NCBI GenBank assembly: GCA_947493265.1
Contig: CANLQL010000002.1
Coordinates: forward strand, 858,798 to 922,797
Direction: 5' to 3'
Source of the DNA: an uncultured Litoreibacter sp.
GTDB lineage: Bacteria; Pseudomonadota; Alphaproteobacteria; Rhodobacterales; Rhodobacteraceae
DNA: 64,000 nt
In this document: positions 37,987 through 49,600 of the stretch, one piece after another
Numbering within the stretch: the stretch's first letter is position 1
Layout of the letters: each line of letters opens with the position of its first letter
Position numbers and translations under genes: made by a program
The notes under the pieces: model-generated
Seen by the model: the letters and a program-made list of their open reading frames with translations, nothing else
Told to the model about the DNA's origin: nothing
Databases searched by the model: none

Positions 37987-40503
37987 GTGATCCTTCGCCC
38001 CATCTTGTCGTTCTTCGGTTCGATCTTCACGCTGATTTGCCTCGGTGTGTTTGCCGTTGCGCTGTTGGTCAGCGCCGTTTTTGTGATGTATGGCCGGGAC
38101 CTTCCTGACACCACGCAGCTGGCGCAATATACGCCGCCGACGATCAGCCGCATCTATTCGGGCCGGGGCAATCTGATTGATGAATTCGCGCAAGAACGCA
38201 GGCTTTTTGCACCCGCTGATGAAATTCCTGATCTTGTGAAGCAGGCGTTTATCTCGGCAGAGGACAAGAACTTCTATACCCATAAAGGCTATGATCCCGC
38301 AGGTATCGCGAAAGCCGCCTATGACGCGGCCAACGGGGCGCGATTGCGGGGGGCCTCAACGATCACACAGCAGGTGATGAAGAACTTCCTGTTGGGGGGC
38401 GAACGATCGGCTGAGCGCAAGATCAAAGAGATCATTCTTGCCGCACGTATCGAAGGCACGCTTGATAAGGAGCAAATCCTTGAGCTGTACCTCAACGAGA
38501 TTTTCCTGGGCCAAAACAGTTTTGGTGTGGCCGCCGCTGCGCAGACTTATTTCAACAAGACGTTGTCAGAATTGAATGTCGCGGAAGCCGCTTACCTTGC
38601 GGTGCTGCCGAAAGCGCCGTCCGATTACCACCCCGTGCGGGAACGTGATCGGGCCATCAGTCGCCGCAACTTCGTGCTGCGCGAGATGATGGAGAACGGC
38701 TATATCGATGAGGCGAAATATGAAGAGGCGTTGGAAGCGCCGCTGCTGACAGTTCAAAGCGGCGATTTCGAAGGCTTCAAGGGCTCGATCCCAGATCGTG
38801 ACTATTTCACCGACGAGATCCGCCGCCAATTGTCGAAAAACTTCGGTGAGGAAGAGTTCTTTGGCGGTGGTCTGACCATTCGCGCAACAGTCGATCCTGA
38901 GTTGCAGGCGGAAGCCGCAAAGTCGCTTCGCCGGGCGTTGGAGGATTACGACCGCGCGCAAGGCGTGTTCCATCAGGTGAAAGCAAAGATCGAAAATGTC
39001 GACCCGGACAACTGGGCCGACGCGTTGGCCAACACGAAATTCCCGCGCGATATCGCGGGCTGGAAAGCTGCCGTCGTGCTGTCGCATAATGGGGCGGATG
39101 CGGTCATTGGCGTTGAAGGCGTGGCAGAGCCACAAGTTCTGCGCGGCTCGGACGTGGCATGGGCGCGGCCCCGGCGGGAGGATAACTCCCTCGGGCGGGC
39201 CCGCGGGTCGGTAGACAATCTGTTGCAGGTTGGCGATGTGTTCCATGTCACCGCCAAAGGCGACGCATGGAGTGTTCGACAGACGCCGGAAGTGCAGGGC
39301 GGGTTCATGGCGATGGACGTCAATACCGGCCGGGTTCTGGCGATGCAGGGTGGGTTCTCTTACCAGCATTCGGTGTTCAACCGTGCCACGCAGGCCACGC
39401 GTCAGCCGGGTTCCAGCTTCAAGCCTTTTGTTTATGCTGCGGCTTTGGACAGCGGGTTCAGCCCGGCAACAATCGTTGTCGATGCCCCGATTGAGATCAA
39501 CACACCGCAAGGGATATGGCGGCCAAAGAACGCCTCCAACCAGTTTTACGGGCCTGCACCGCTGCGTACAGGGATTGAGCGGTCCCGGAACCTGATGACC
39601 GTGCGTCTGGCCGAAGAGATAGGCATGCGCACCGTGGCTGACTACGCAGAGCGCTTCGGCGTTTATGATGACTTGCAGCCATTCCTTGCGAACTCCCTCG
39701 GATCACAGGAAACGACGTTGTTCCGGATGGTCGCCGCTTACGCCATGTTTGCCAATGGTGGCGAGCGGGTTGAACCCACGTTGGTTGACCGTGTGCAAGA
39801 CCGGTGGGGGCGGACTGTGTATCGCCATGACCAACGCGTTTGCGAAGAATGCCTTCAGGAAAGCCTCGACGAAGGGTTCGCGCCCCGGATCGTGTCGAAC
39901 AGAGCACGGGTGATGGATTCGATCACCGCCTATCAGCTGACGTCGATGATGCGCGGCGTTGTGGAACGCGGCACGGCGGCTGGCAAGGTCACGTTGCCTG
40001 TGCCAACTGCTGGCAAGACCGGGACCACGAATGACAGCAAGGATGTCTGGTTCGTCGGTTTCACGTCAAACATCGTTGCGGGTTGCTACATAGGCTATGA
40101 CCGCCCGCGCAGCTTGGGACGAGGTGCCTCAGGCGGTGGGACATGTGGACCAGTTTTTGATCGGTTCATGGAACAGGCCACTGCCAAATATGGCGGAGGA
40201 CCGTTTGACGTGCCTCCCGGTGGCTATTTCGTCAAAATCGACCGCTTTACTGGCGCGCGCCTGCCGCAGGATGCGCAAGGCGAATACGTGGTGTCGGAAT
40301 ATATGCGCGAAGGCGAAGATCCGTTCTATGGTCTTGGTGCGATCCTTGATGGTGGCTTTGCGATGGGATCAAACCTGAACCTGTATTCCCGTGGTCAGGA
40401 AGATGTGACAGCGGTGAAAGAAGTGACCACGTCCACGGGCAAGAAAGTCATTGTGCCGGAACGCGCGAACTTCGGGACCCTCAGCGCTGGTGGGCTTTAC
40501 TAG
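37987..40503 (+). CDS. mrcA: Penicillin-binding protein 1A
   Basis: 838 aa; glycosyltransferase motif AFISAEDKNFYTHKGYDPAGI, RGASTITQQVMKNFLL, transpeptidase RQPGSSFKPFVY, KTGTTNDSKDVWFVG. Confidence 0.96.
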   Translation: MILRPILSFFGSIFTLICLGVFAVALLVSAVFVMYGRDLPDTTQLAQYTPPTISRIYSGRGNLIDEFAQERRLFAPADEIPDLVKQAFISAEDKNFYTHKGYDPAGIAKAAYDAANGARLRGASTITQQVMKNFLLGGERSAERKIKEIILAARIEGTLDKEQILELYLNEIFLGQNSFGVAAAAQTYFNKTLSELNVAEAAYLAVLPKAPSDYHPVRERDRAISRRNFVLREMMENGYIDEAKYEEALEAPLLTVQSGDFEGFKGSIPDRDYFTDEIRRQLSKNFGEEEFFGGGLTIRATVDPELQAEAAKSLRRALEDYDRAQGVFHQVKAKIENVDPDNWADALANTKFPRDIAGWKAAVVLSHNGADAVIGVEGVAEPQVLRGSDVAWARPRREDNSLGRARGSVDNLLQVGDVFHVTAKGDAWSVRQTPEVQGGFMAMDVNTGRVLAMQGGFSYQHSVFNRATQATRQPGSSFKPFVYAAALDSGFSPATIVVDAPIEINTPQGIWRPKNASNQFYGPAPLRTGIERSRNLMTVRLAEEIGMRTVADYAERFGVYDDLQPFLANSLGSQETTLFRMVAAYAMFANGGERVEPTLVDRVQDRWGRTVYRHDQRVCEECLQESLDEGFAPRIVSNRARVMDSITAYQLTSMMRGVVERGTAAGKVTLPVPTAGKTGTTNDSKDVWFVGFTSNIVAGCYIGYDRPRSLGRGASGGGTCGPVFDRFMEQATAKYGGGPFDVPPGGYFVKIDRFTGARLPQDAQGEYVVSEYMREGEDPFYGLGAILDGGFAMGSNLNLYSRGQEDVTAVKEVTTSTGKKVIVPERANFGTLSAGGLY

Positions 40504-40587
40504 GCTGGCCGCGCTTCAGTTGGACTTGCCCCCACCGAACCTTCGTCCTATCACCAATGAAGAAGAAAATTCCCAAGGATAGACCCT

Positions 40588-41712
40588 ATGCGCGCTGACG
40601 CTCAAAACGCTGTCGAAGCGATCGAAAAATCCCTGAGCCTGCTGCAGCAGCGCATGGATTGGGAGACTGCGGCGCACCGTCTGGAAGAGTTCAACGCGCG
40701 TGTCGAGGACCCTGATCTTTGGAATGATCCCGAAAACGCCCAGAAACTGATGCGCGACCGTCAGTCGCTTGTCGATGCGATGGAGAAATATACCTCCATG
40801 CGGCAAGAGCTTGATGACAATGTCGAGCTGATCGAACTGGGCGAGACGGAAGGCGATGACGACGTCGTCCGCGAAGCCGAAGACGCGTTGAAAGCGCTGG
40901 TGGAAAAATCCGCAGCGGCCGAGCTTGAAGCCCTTCTGAATGGCGAGGCGGATGCCAATGATACCTTCCTGGAGATCAACTCCGGGGCAGGTGGAACGGA
41001 AAGCTGTGACTGGGCGTCGATGCTGGCGCGGATGTATGTACGCTGGGCCGAAAAACGGGGCTACAAGGTGGAGCTTCAATCAAGTTCTCCCGGTGAAGAG
41101 GCGGGCATCAAATCGGCTGCTTACAAGATCAGCGGCCACAATGCCTATGGTTGGTTGAAGTCTGAATCCGGGGTGCACCGTCTTGTACGTATCTCGCCTT
41201 ATGACAGTGCGGCGCGGCGGCATACGTCCTTCAGCTCTGTCTGGGTGTATCCTGTGGTTGACGACAACATCGAGATCGAGGTGAACCCGTCAGATATTCG
41301 CATCGATACCTACCGGTCATCGGGGGCTGGTGGACAGCATGTGAACACGACAGACTCGGCCGTGCGGATCACCCACGAACCTACAGGGATCGTGGTGACA
41401 TCGTCTGAGAAATCGCAGCACCAAAACCGTGACATCGCGATGAAGGCGCTGAAATCCCGGCTCTATCAAATGGAGCTGGACCGACGGAACGCGGCGATCA
41501 ATGAAGCCCATGAAAACAAAGGCGATGCAGGCTGGGGCAACCAGATCCGATCTTATGTTTTGCAGCCCTATCAGATGGTCAAAGATCTGCGCACAAACAC
41601 GGAAACCTCGGACACGTCAGGGGTTCTGGACGGAGATCTCGACAAGTTCATGGCTGCGACCTTGGCAATGGATGTTGCTGGGAAATCCCGCGCGGAAGCC
41701 CAAGCCGACTAA
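40588..41712 (+). CDS. prfB: Peptide chain release factor 2
   Basis: 374 aa, [16 protein letters not shown]; continuous ORF without frameshift site. Confidence 0.96.
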   Translation: MRADAQNAVEAIEKSLSLLQQRMDWETAAHRLEEFNARVEDPDLWNDPENAQKLMRDRQSLVDAMEKYTSMRQELDDNVELIELGETEGDDDVVREAEDALKALVEKSAAAELEALLNGEADANDTFLEINSGAGGTESCDWASMLARMYVRWAEKRGYKVELQSSSPGEEAGIKSAAYKISGHNAYGWLKSESGVHRLVRISPYDSAARRHTSFSSVWVYPVVDDNIEIEVNPSDIRIDTYRSSGAGGQHVNTTDSAVRITHEPTGIVVTSSEKSQHQNRDIAMKALKSRLYQMELDRRNAAINEAHENKGDAGWGNQIRSYVLQPYQMVKDLRTNTETSDTSGVLDGDLDKFMAATLAMDVAGKSRAEAQAD

Positions 41713-41724
41713 TCGCGTAACGCC

Positions 41725-43200
41725 TTAGTGCAGCGCGCTTTTCTGCCAAAGGCCCGTGATAAACGCGGTCAAAGCTGCGATAAGGCACAGGGCAGACGCG
41801 CTCCATGCGACATTGATGAAGGCTTGATCTGACGCATAGCCATGCAATGGCAGATCGGAAAATTCGCCGAAGCTTCCCGGACCACCTGCCTGCGCATAGC
41901 CGATTGCGACCACGCTGCCCATTGCCGCAACGGCCATCAGGCCTGCCATACGGGTGACAGCGTTGTTGATGCCCGAGGCAGTGCCGGTGGCGTTTGGTCC
42001 GACCGAACTCATCACCGCGGTCGATAGCGGGGCCACGACCAGTCCCATACCGATCCCCTGCAATGTCATCGCAGGCATCACGGCCCCCCAGAAATTTTCC
42101 GTGGGAATCGCCACGGCGAGACAGGCATAGCCCACAGCCAAGACAAGCGAACCAGACATCAACAGCGGTGCTGCGCCGTATCTGTCGGCCAGTTTCCCGG
42201 CCTTGCCAGATAGCAATGAGATAAAGACCGACAGCGGCGCGTAGGCGGCGGAGGTTTCAATCTCGGTGACGCCCCAGCCACCGATTGTCACCATCGGCAG
42301 GTAGAACAGGATCGCGGAAAACGCGAAATAGACGCAAAAGCTGATCACATTGGCAGACGAAAAGCCAAAGTTCTGGAACAAGCCCAAAGGCATCATTGGA
42401 TGGGGGCTTTTTGCTTCCACCACCAGAAACGCGACGAAGGCGACCACACCAATCAACCCGTAGGTTGTGTCGAAGCTACGCCCGGTTTCAGCCCCTGTCA
42501 GTGCCCAGGCGAACATGCCAAGCGCGAGGGTCGCCAAAACCGCACCGGGAAAATCAATGCCCCGTTCTGGCTGGGCAGGGTCTTGTTCAATCTTGGTCAG
42601 CAGCAAGAACAACGCAATGCCGCCAAGTGGCAGGTTGATCCCAAATATCCAGCGCCAGGTTTCCGGCCCACCATAGGTCAAGGCTACACCGCCGATGATC
42701 GGGCCAAGTCCAGACGTCACAGCCGCCGCCGCGGCCCAGATGCCAATGGCACGGCCACGTTCTTCGTCCGGATACACACGTGAAATTAGCGCCAATGAAC
42801 CCGGGACCATGAACGCGGCCCCCAGACCTTGGACTGCACGCGCGATGATTAGAAAATCTGGCGTTGGTGCAAGGGCGCAGGCAATGGATGCAAAAACGAA
42901 CAACATGATGCCGCTACCAAAGATCCGCGCGAGACCGAAGCGATCACCTGCCGCGCCGCCGACAAGGATCAGCGCCGACAGGGTCAGCATATATGCGTTG
43001 GAAATCCACTGAGCCTGAACAAGGTTGCCGTCTAGGGACTCGCGGATACCGGGCAGGGCGATGGCCACCATCGACCCGTCGATAAAGCCCAATGAAGAGG
43101 CGAGTATCGCGGACACAAGCAAATACTTGCGTGCGTCCGGATGACAGAGTTCGAGTGATCCCGGTTTTTCTGTAGAAGCTGAGGCTGAGGTTTCAGCCAT
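41725..43200 (-). CDS. MFS multidrug efflux transporter (DHA2, 14-TM type)
   Basis: 491 aa, GFIDGSMVAIALPGIRESLDGNLVQAQWISNAYMLTLSALILVGGAAGDRFG. Confidence 0.9.
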   Translation of the reverse strand: MAETSASASTEKPGSLELCHPDARKYLLVSAILASSLGFIDGSMVAIALPGIRESLDGNLVQAQWISNAYMLTLSALILVGGAAGDRFGLARIFGSGIMLFVFASIACALAPTPDFLIIARAVQGLGAAFMVPGSLALISRVYPDEERGRAIGIWAAAAAVTSGLGPIIGGVALTYGGPETWRWIFGINLPLGGIALFLLLTKIEQDPAQPERGIDFPGAVLATLALGMFAWALTGAETGRSFDTTYGLIGVVAFVAFLVVEAKSPHPMMPLGLFQNFGFSSANVISFCVYFAFSAILFYLPMVTIGGWGVTEIETSAAYAPLSVFISLLSGKAGKLADRYGAAPLLMSGSLVLAVGYACLAVAIPTENFWGAVMPAMTLQGIGMGLVVAPLSTAVMSSVGPNATGTASGINNAVTRMAGLMAVAAMGSVVAIGYAQAGGPGSFGEFSDLPLHGYASDQAFINVAWSASALCLIAALTAFITGLWQKSALH

Positions 43201-43205
43201 CGTGC

Positions 43206-43724
43206 CTAGCTTTTGTCACCATCTGACGCGGCAGCGGCAGATTTACCACCGAGCGGCGTTTTTGGAGCGCCCGAATTCAGCGGATCATCCTGACGTTGCA
43301 CAGAGCCTTCGAAATGGGCACCGGACTCGATCGCGATTGTTTTGTGGATGATATCACCCTCAACACGCGCGGTTGATGTCAGACGCACTTTCAAGCCGCG
43401 AACACGGCCAATGACGCGGCCATTGACGACGACGTCATCTGCAATGACTTCGCCTTTGATTGTGGCGGTTTCGCCGACGGTCAGAAGATGCGCACGGATA
43501 TCGCCTTCAACCTGACCTTCAACCTGCACGTCGCCGGTTGTTTTCATGTTGCCGGTGACAACCAGATCGCTCGACAGTGTCGAGGGCGGCGCCTTCGGGC
43601 GCGGCGCGGTGTTCACTGATTCTGATTTTGCAGCGGGCGCTGCAGGTGTGGATGGTGTCGATGGTTTTGCGTCACCCTCGGATGGGGTTGCACCTGTCTC
43701 ATTTATTTTGCTTTTAGAAAACAT
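43206..43724 (-). CDS. Bactofilin (polymer-forming cytoskeletal protein)
   Basis: LVVTGNMKTTGDVQVEGQVEGDIRAHLLTVGETATIKGEVIADDVVVNGRVIGRVRGLKVRLTSTARVEGDI. Confidence 0.93.
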   Translation of the reverse strand: MFSKSKINETGATPSEGDAKPSTPSTPAAPAAKSESVNTAPRPKAPPSTLSSDLVVTGNMKTTGDVQVEGQVEGDIRAHLLTVGETATIKGEVIADDVVVNGRVIGRVRGLKVRLTSTARVEGDIIHKTIAIESGAHFEGSVQRQDDPLNSGAPKTPLGGKSAAAASDGDKS

Positions 43725-45090
43725 CGCGTCCTGCCTTGATGTAAGTCATGGGATTCACAGCATTTCCGTTGTTGCGAACCTCGTAGTGGAGATGAGTGCC
43801 GGTTACCCGGCCAGTAGCTCCCATATCACCGATACGATCACCGCGCGAGACCTTATCCCCTACCTTGACACGAATTTTTGACAGGTGAGCATAGCGAGTC
43901 TCAAAGCCAAATGCGTGCTTGATTTTGACCAATTGTCCATATCCTGACTGTCGGCCAGCATGAACCACAACACCTTCGCCTGTTGCGTAAATAGGCGTGC
44001 CACTTGGGCCTGCGAAATCGGTTCCCTTGTGCATCCGGCGGCTGCCGTTTTTCGGATCATTGCGGAAGCCAAATCCGCTGGTGTAGCGGAAATTGGTTTT
44101 CACAGGGACGCCGACGGGCATTTTGTCGGCAGCAATGCGGAACAGGTTGATATTATCGAGGCCGCGGAGAATCGTTGTCGCCCGGGCCTGGTCATCATTT
44201 TCAAACGGATCTTCGCCACTTGTGGATTTGATCGCCGGTCCAAGAGGTCCGCCTTGTCCGGAATAGCCACGCCGCACTTCACGCAGCACGTTTTCGGTCG
44301 AAAGCCCTGCCGCTGAGAACATCTTGTCAAGCGGGGCCAGGGAAACGGTGACCGCATCTTCGAGTTTTGAGAAAATCTTGTCGTTGCGGTCTTTGGTCAG
44401 CTCAAGCGCGAACAGCAATTCGCCTGCCTGATCCTGCGCATCTTGCGCGTCAGTCTTGTGCTTGTCGCGTTCTGCCGCAGTTTTCGACAGGGCCGTCGTC
44501 AGGAATTCCACGGAAGAGCCCAGTGTTTTGGCGCGCGCCAGAGCGGGGGCGTCGTTGGCTTCGTCTTCTTCCAACTGAGCCAGAAGGACATCGCCACGTT
44601 CGCGGGCCTGATCACGTTCAACGATAGTGCGGCGCAACGTGGTCTGGATAACTTCAATACCTTTTTTCAGCTCCTGACGGTCATCCTCGGACTGCAGCAA
44701 CATCGACTGCATCTTGGACACTTCGGCCAAGGCCGTGCTGAAACGTTCCTGGGCGGCGGTTGCCTCAGACGCGCGGGCGTCGCGTTCACGGGAAAGATCG
44801 TTCAAGCGTGCTTCAAACAGTGCACGTTCACGCACGACCTGATCGCGGGAATTGCCGGCGCTGATCGTGTCCATCAGGAAAATGGCAGTAATACCAATAG
44901 TCCAAGCCATGATCAGAGCCGTGCCGCCAATTAGGGACGCGATCGTCAAAGGTCGCAGTCGCATGAACCGCGTGCCTTCATCTGATTTCAGAAAGACGCG
45001 CTGTTCTTGTAAGTGGCGCTCTAACTTGGTGTTTACTCTGTCAAAAAATCTTGGTGTCACGTTTAGCCGTCCCGCTGTCTTGATCCCCAA
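43714..45090 (-). CDS. M23 family (LytM) peptidoglycan peptidase, single TM with coiled coil
   Basis: MHKGTDFAGPSGTPIYATGEGVVVHAGRQSGYG...GTHLHYEVR; 11-nt overlap with bactofilin gene. Confidence 0.93.
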   Translation of the reverse strand: MGIKTAGRLNVTPRFFDRVNTKLERHLQEQRVFLKSDEGTRFMRLRPLTIASLIGGTALIMAWTIGITAIFLMDTISAGNSRDQVVRERALFEARLNDLSRERDARASEATAAQERFSTALAEVSKMQSMLLQSEDDRQELKKGIEVIQTTLRRTIVERDQARERGDVLLAQLEEDEANDAPALARAKTLGSSVEFLTTALSKTAAERDKHKTDAQDAQDQAGELLFALELTKDRNDKIFSKLEDAVTVSLAPLDKMFSAAGLSTENVLREVRRGYSGQGGPLGPAIKSTSGEDPFENDDQARATTILRGLDNINLFRIAADKMPVGVPVKTNFRYTSGFGFRNDPKNGSRRMHKGTDFAGPSGTPIYATGEGVVVHAGRQSGYGQLVKIKHAFGFETRYAHLSKIRVKVGDKVSRGDRIGDMGATGRVTGTHLHYEVRNNGNAVNPMTYIKAGRDVF

Positions 45091-45223
45091 ACCTACAGAC
45101 TGCCCCCAGCAGCTGGTATCTAAACGGTGTTATGCAATCACCGCAGTCAGAGCAAGTATGGCATGCCTGACTGTACCAATATCCGCGGGTGGGGGCTTGT
45201 ATGGGCGAAAAATCGCCGATCAA

Positions 45224-46051
45224 TCAGGGTGTTGGGGCCGGTCGGTCGGCCAGTGGCCAATAGAAATCTGGCGGAATTCCGGCTTCTGCGCGCTTCTCTT
45301 CGTTGAACGGAGCTTTGAGATTGCCGTGGAAATAGGTCTGCACAAGTCGGTGAAATTCCGGCTTTGGATCAAGTCCGTGGCGGCCACACAGGAAGTGAAA
45401 CCATTTTGATCCATAGGCCACATGCGCGACCTCTTCGGCGTAGATAACCTCAAGCGCAGCAATCGCCTGCGTATCTTTGGCCTGCTTGAACAGCCGGATC
45501 ATCCCTGGGGTGACGTCCAACCCGCGGGCTTCCAGAACCATTGGAACAACGGCAAGACGGCCCATGATGTCGCCCGTGGTGTCTTCTGCCGCGCGCCACA
45601 TTCCAGCATGTGCCGGGAGGGCGCCGTAGAAACTTCCATGCGCTTCAAGGCAGTCTGCGACGAGGTTGAAGTGTTTTGACTCCTCATCAGCGGCTTTTAC
45701 CCAGTCATCAAAGAAGCCCAGCGGAAAATCGATTTCTGGAAAGCGGGCGACCAGATCCCAGTGCAAATCGACTGCGTTAAGTTCGATATGTGCAATCGCA
45801 TGCAGCATCGCGATGCGCCCTTCGGGGGTGCCGGGCTTGCGATGCGGAACATCTTTTGGGTCAAGCAATTCAGGGACTTGCGGGCGGGCAGGACGCAGCG
45901 GGGCCGCGACGGTTCCCAATTCAGGTGGGCGATTTTCGCTTCTCATCTGCTGCCAGCTTGCGGCATGGGCGCGCGATTTGCGTGTCTTGTCGCGCGGGTC
46001 TGCGGTGGTCAAAACGTCCAAAGCCATCTGCCGCAAGGTAAGGTCTGTCAT
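45224..46051 (-). CDS. DUF455 ferritin-like protein
   Basis: MTDLTLRQMALDVLTTADPRDKTRKS..., AHIELNAVDLHWDL, DEESKHFNLV, YAEEVAHVAYG. Confidence 0.88.
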   Translation of the reverse strand: MTDLTLRQMALDVLTTADPRDKTRKSRAHAASWQQMRSENRPPELGTVAAPLRPARPQVPELLDPKDVPHRKPGTPEGRIAMLHAIAHIELNAVDLHWDLVARFPEIDFPLGFFDDWVKAADEESKHFNLVADCLEAHGSFYGALPAHAGMWRAAEDTTGDIMGRLAVVPMVLEARGLDVTPGMIRLFKQAKDTQAIAALEVIYAEEVAHVAYGSKWFHFLCGRHGLDPKPEFHRLVQTYFHGNLKAPFNEEKRAEAGIPPDFYWPLADRPAPTP

Positions 46052-46509
46052 AGCGCGCGGGCCGCTTCCAGAACAGCGTCTACATGGCCCGGAACGCGGA
46101 CCTTGTGCCAGGCTTGCGCAACCTTGCCGCTGCCGTCGATCAGGAACGTCGCGCGCTCTATCCCCATGTAGGTTTTTCCGTACATGCTCTTTTCTTTCCA
46201 AACGCCATATGCTTCGCAAACCTGATCGTTCTCGTCAGAGGCGAGGATCACGCCCAAATCATGCTTGTCGCGAAATTTGTCGTGTTTTTTGACGCTGTCC
46301 TTGGAAATCCCGATGATCTGCACGCCTGCGGCCTTGAACGCGTCCAGATTCTCGGTGAATCCGATTGCTTCTTTGGTGCAGCCGGGCGTGTCATCTTTCG
46401 GATAGAAATAGACGACAACCGCGCTTGGACGCAGGGCAGACAGCGTAACGTCTGATCCACCATCGCGTGGCAGTGTGAAATCCGGGGCCGTATCGCCAGG
46501 TGTCAGCAT
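46048..46509 (-). CDS. bcp: Peroxiredoxin (BCP/PrxQ family)
   Basis: MLTPGDTAPDFTLPRDGGSDVTLSALRPSAVVVYFYPKDDTPGCTKEAIGF. Confidence 0.95.
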   Translation of the reverse strand: MLTPGDTAPDFTLPRDGGSDVTLSALRPSAVVVYFYPKDDTPGCTKEAIGFTENLDAFKAAGVQIIGISKDSVKKHDKFRDKHDLGVILASDENDQVCEAYGVWKEKSMYGKTYMGIERATFLIDGSGKVAQAWHKVRVPGHVDAVLEAARAL

Positions 46510-46627
46510 TTCAATTTCTCCATAAGGCGTGATTTGAGTTCCCCTGAATGCTAGGGCATTGTGCGAGAAGTTAAAGAACGGATGGCGCGAATTTTTGTGC
46601 CGTGGATCATAGCCATAACGGGAGAAG

Positions 46628-49600
46628 ATGGCGCAAGACCCGCAAGACAAGCCGGAGCCCGAGACCGCGACCCCGTCGAAAGGGACGCGCAGAAAAATAC
46701 TGCGCCCAGCAAAAACCAAAAAACGCAGTCGCAGACGGGCTGTAGCCTCTGGATTTGTGGCGATGATCATCGCGGGCTTGGCGTTTTGCGCAATCCTGAT
46801 TTTTGCAGTCATGGTTGGGCGTACGATGGATTTACCCGACTGGGTCGCGCGCGACGTCGAGAACCGGGCCAATGCGCAATTTTCCGGTGAAACGATCAAG
46901 GTGGAGACGGTGTCTTTCGGCCTGCATGACGAAGCCTACCGGCCTACGTTTCGTTTGAAGGGCGTGGAGCTTTTTGACACGGATGGCGTGCGCCTGATGA
47001 CATTGCCCGCTGTGCAAGCGAAGTTTGATTTCACAGAAAGCCTGCAGGGCCGCCTTGCCGCGGAAAGTCTGACCTTTGATGGCGCAAATCTGAACTTAAG
47101 CCGGGGGTTGGATGGCAAGCTGTCGCTTGGTTTCGGTGACGCGCTGGCTGGTGACGGCGAAACCCGCTCTCTGGCTGAGGTTTTGGCCAAGATCGACAAT
47201 TTCCTCGAAGACCCGCTGGTGCGGGATATGGAGACGGTTACCGCAGAAAACCTGCAGTTGAACTTTGCCGATGCGCGAACCGGTGAAACTGTGGTGATCA
47301 ATAACGGCACGTTCACCATGACCAATCAGACCGAAAGTCTGGAGTTGGATTTGCGCTTTGATTTGTCGATGGGCGGAAGTGACGCCACTCAGATGCAGAT
47401 CGCCGCCAGCAAGCCGAAGGGCTCCCCCCGGGCAGCGTTGATGGTGAATTTCAACGAGATCAGCGCAGCCTCGTTGGGACGCCAAATCGGCGCGTTGAAC
47501 TTTCTGGCGCTGCTGGAAGCGCCAGCGTCAGGCGCGCTCAGCGCTGAATTGAATGCCGAAGGCGCGTTGGATGGCTTGGCGGGGTCACTGAAGATCGGGT
47601 CAGGGTTCGTGCGCCCGGCACAACAAGCCAGCGCTATCCCCTTTGACGGGGCGCAGTTCTATGTCCGCTACGGGGCCGACAACGGGCGACTGCATTTTGA
47701 TGAGATCACCGTCGATGCGCCGGAATTAAGGTTAACAGGGGAAGGCTATGCCGACCTGCTGGATTTGGATGCAGGCGTGCCGCAAACCTTGCTTGGGCAG
47801 CTAACCTTCCGCGACATCACAATTGATCCTGAGGGGATTTTTGAAACACCGGTGCGCTTCGATCAGGGCATCCTGGATTTGCGGTACCGACCGCTGGAAC
47901 TGCGCGCGGATGTGGGGCAATTCGTCTTGCGCAACGAAGGTGCGGAGATCGTCACCGATGGGACCGTAAAGGTGGGTGACACAGGTTGGGAGATTGATCT
48001 GAACGCCAATATCGGAGAGATCGAAAAATCCCGGCTGCTGGCGCTTTGGCCAAAAAGTGTTTCGGGGAATACGCGGGAATGGCTGACGGAAAACATTCAG
48101 GCCGGATTGCTCAAACGGGCCAACGCGGCGATCCGACTTGTCCCGGAAACGCCCCCGAAAACGGCGGTCAGTTTCGATTTTGACGACGCGCAGGTGCGGT
48201 ATTTGAAAACGCTACCAGTGATTGAAAAAGCAACTGGCTATGTGTCTATTTCCGACACGCGTTTCTTTTTGACTGTGCGCGATGGCCAGGTTGATGTGCC
48301 CGAACGCGGCGCGCTGAATGTTTCGGGATCTACGTTTGAAATCAGCGATATAACGGCCAAGCCCGCGATCGGAGAGGTCGACTTGCAGGTCGACGGTGAT
48401 GTCCTGCCAGCTTTGGCTTTGCTTGATTTCCCACCGTTTGAGTTTTTGAAAAAGTCCGACCTGTCGCCAGACATCGCGACCGGAACAGCGGATGTTCAGG
48501 CGGGTCTTCGCTTTCCTTTAATCAAGAAGCTGAAAGTCGAGGAAGTCTTCTATGAAGTCGCGGCCGAGCTTGCAGGCATCCGGTCCGAGACCTTGGTCAA
48601 AGATCACGTGCTGACGTCGGACGCGATGACGCTGGCAGCTGGCGACGGACGCTTGTCTATCGGTGGCAAGGCGAAGGTCGATGATGTCCCGGTCGATGTC
48701 GTGTGGTCGCGTGCGCTTGGCAAAGGCTCTGGCAACAAATCCGCCATCATCGGCGAGGTCGAGTTGTCGCGCACCGCACTGGACACGTTCAATATCGCAC
48801 TGCCACCTGGCACAGTGTCCGGCCAAGGAACGGCGCAGATCGAAATTGAGCTTGATCGCGGGAAACCCGCGGAACTTCAGCTGACCTCAGAATTGGATGG
48901 CGTCGGGCTGCGTATACCGTCGCTTGATTGGCGCAAATCACCGTCGCAGAAAATGCAGTTGGAAACCGCTGTGACGCTTGGCCCAGTTCCAAGTGTTAAC
49001 CAGTTAATTCTGTCCGGCGCTGGACTGGAGGCCGAGGCGCAAGTGGAGATCCGTCCGGAGGGTGGGTTGAAAACTGCGCGCTTCAGCAAGCTGACCGTGG
49101 GCGACAAGTTCAATTCGCAAGTGGAGCTGGTCGGCCAAGGGCGCGGGCGACCCGCGCGGGTCAACATCACCGGAGGTGTGTTGGATATCCGCAAGTTTGG
49201 CCTGCAAGACAATGGCGGTGGGGGCAGCAACGCGCCACTGGAACTTGCCTTGGACGAGTTGGTGATATCTGACAGTATTTCGATCCGGCCCTTTCTCGGG
49301 AGTTTTTCGACCGCGTCAGGATTGGACGGACAGTTTTCCGGTCGCGTAAACGGAAAGGCTAATGTTCGCGGGGTGGTCGTGCCGACACCCCAAGGCCCGG
49401 CGATCCGGATTACCTCTGCCAATGGCGGGGCCGTGCTTGCAGCATCAGGCATTTTCAAGAACGCCCGCGAGGGGGAAATGTCATTGGTGCTGCGCCCAAA
49501 CGGTCAACGGGGCCAGTTCGACGGTCGCCTTGAGATAGAAAACGCCCGGGTCAAGAATGCGCCTGCCTTGGCGGACCTGCTTTCGGCATTGTCGGTTATC

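Noticed and set aside
38566-39510. 314-aa minus-strand ORF
   Set aside because: Antisense to mrcA, which is unambiguous.
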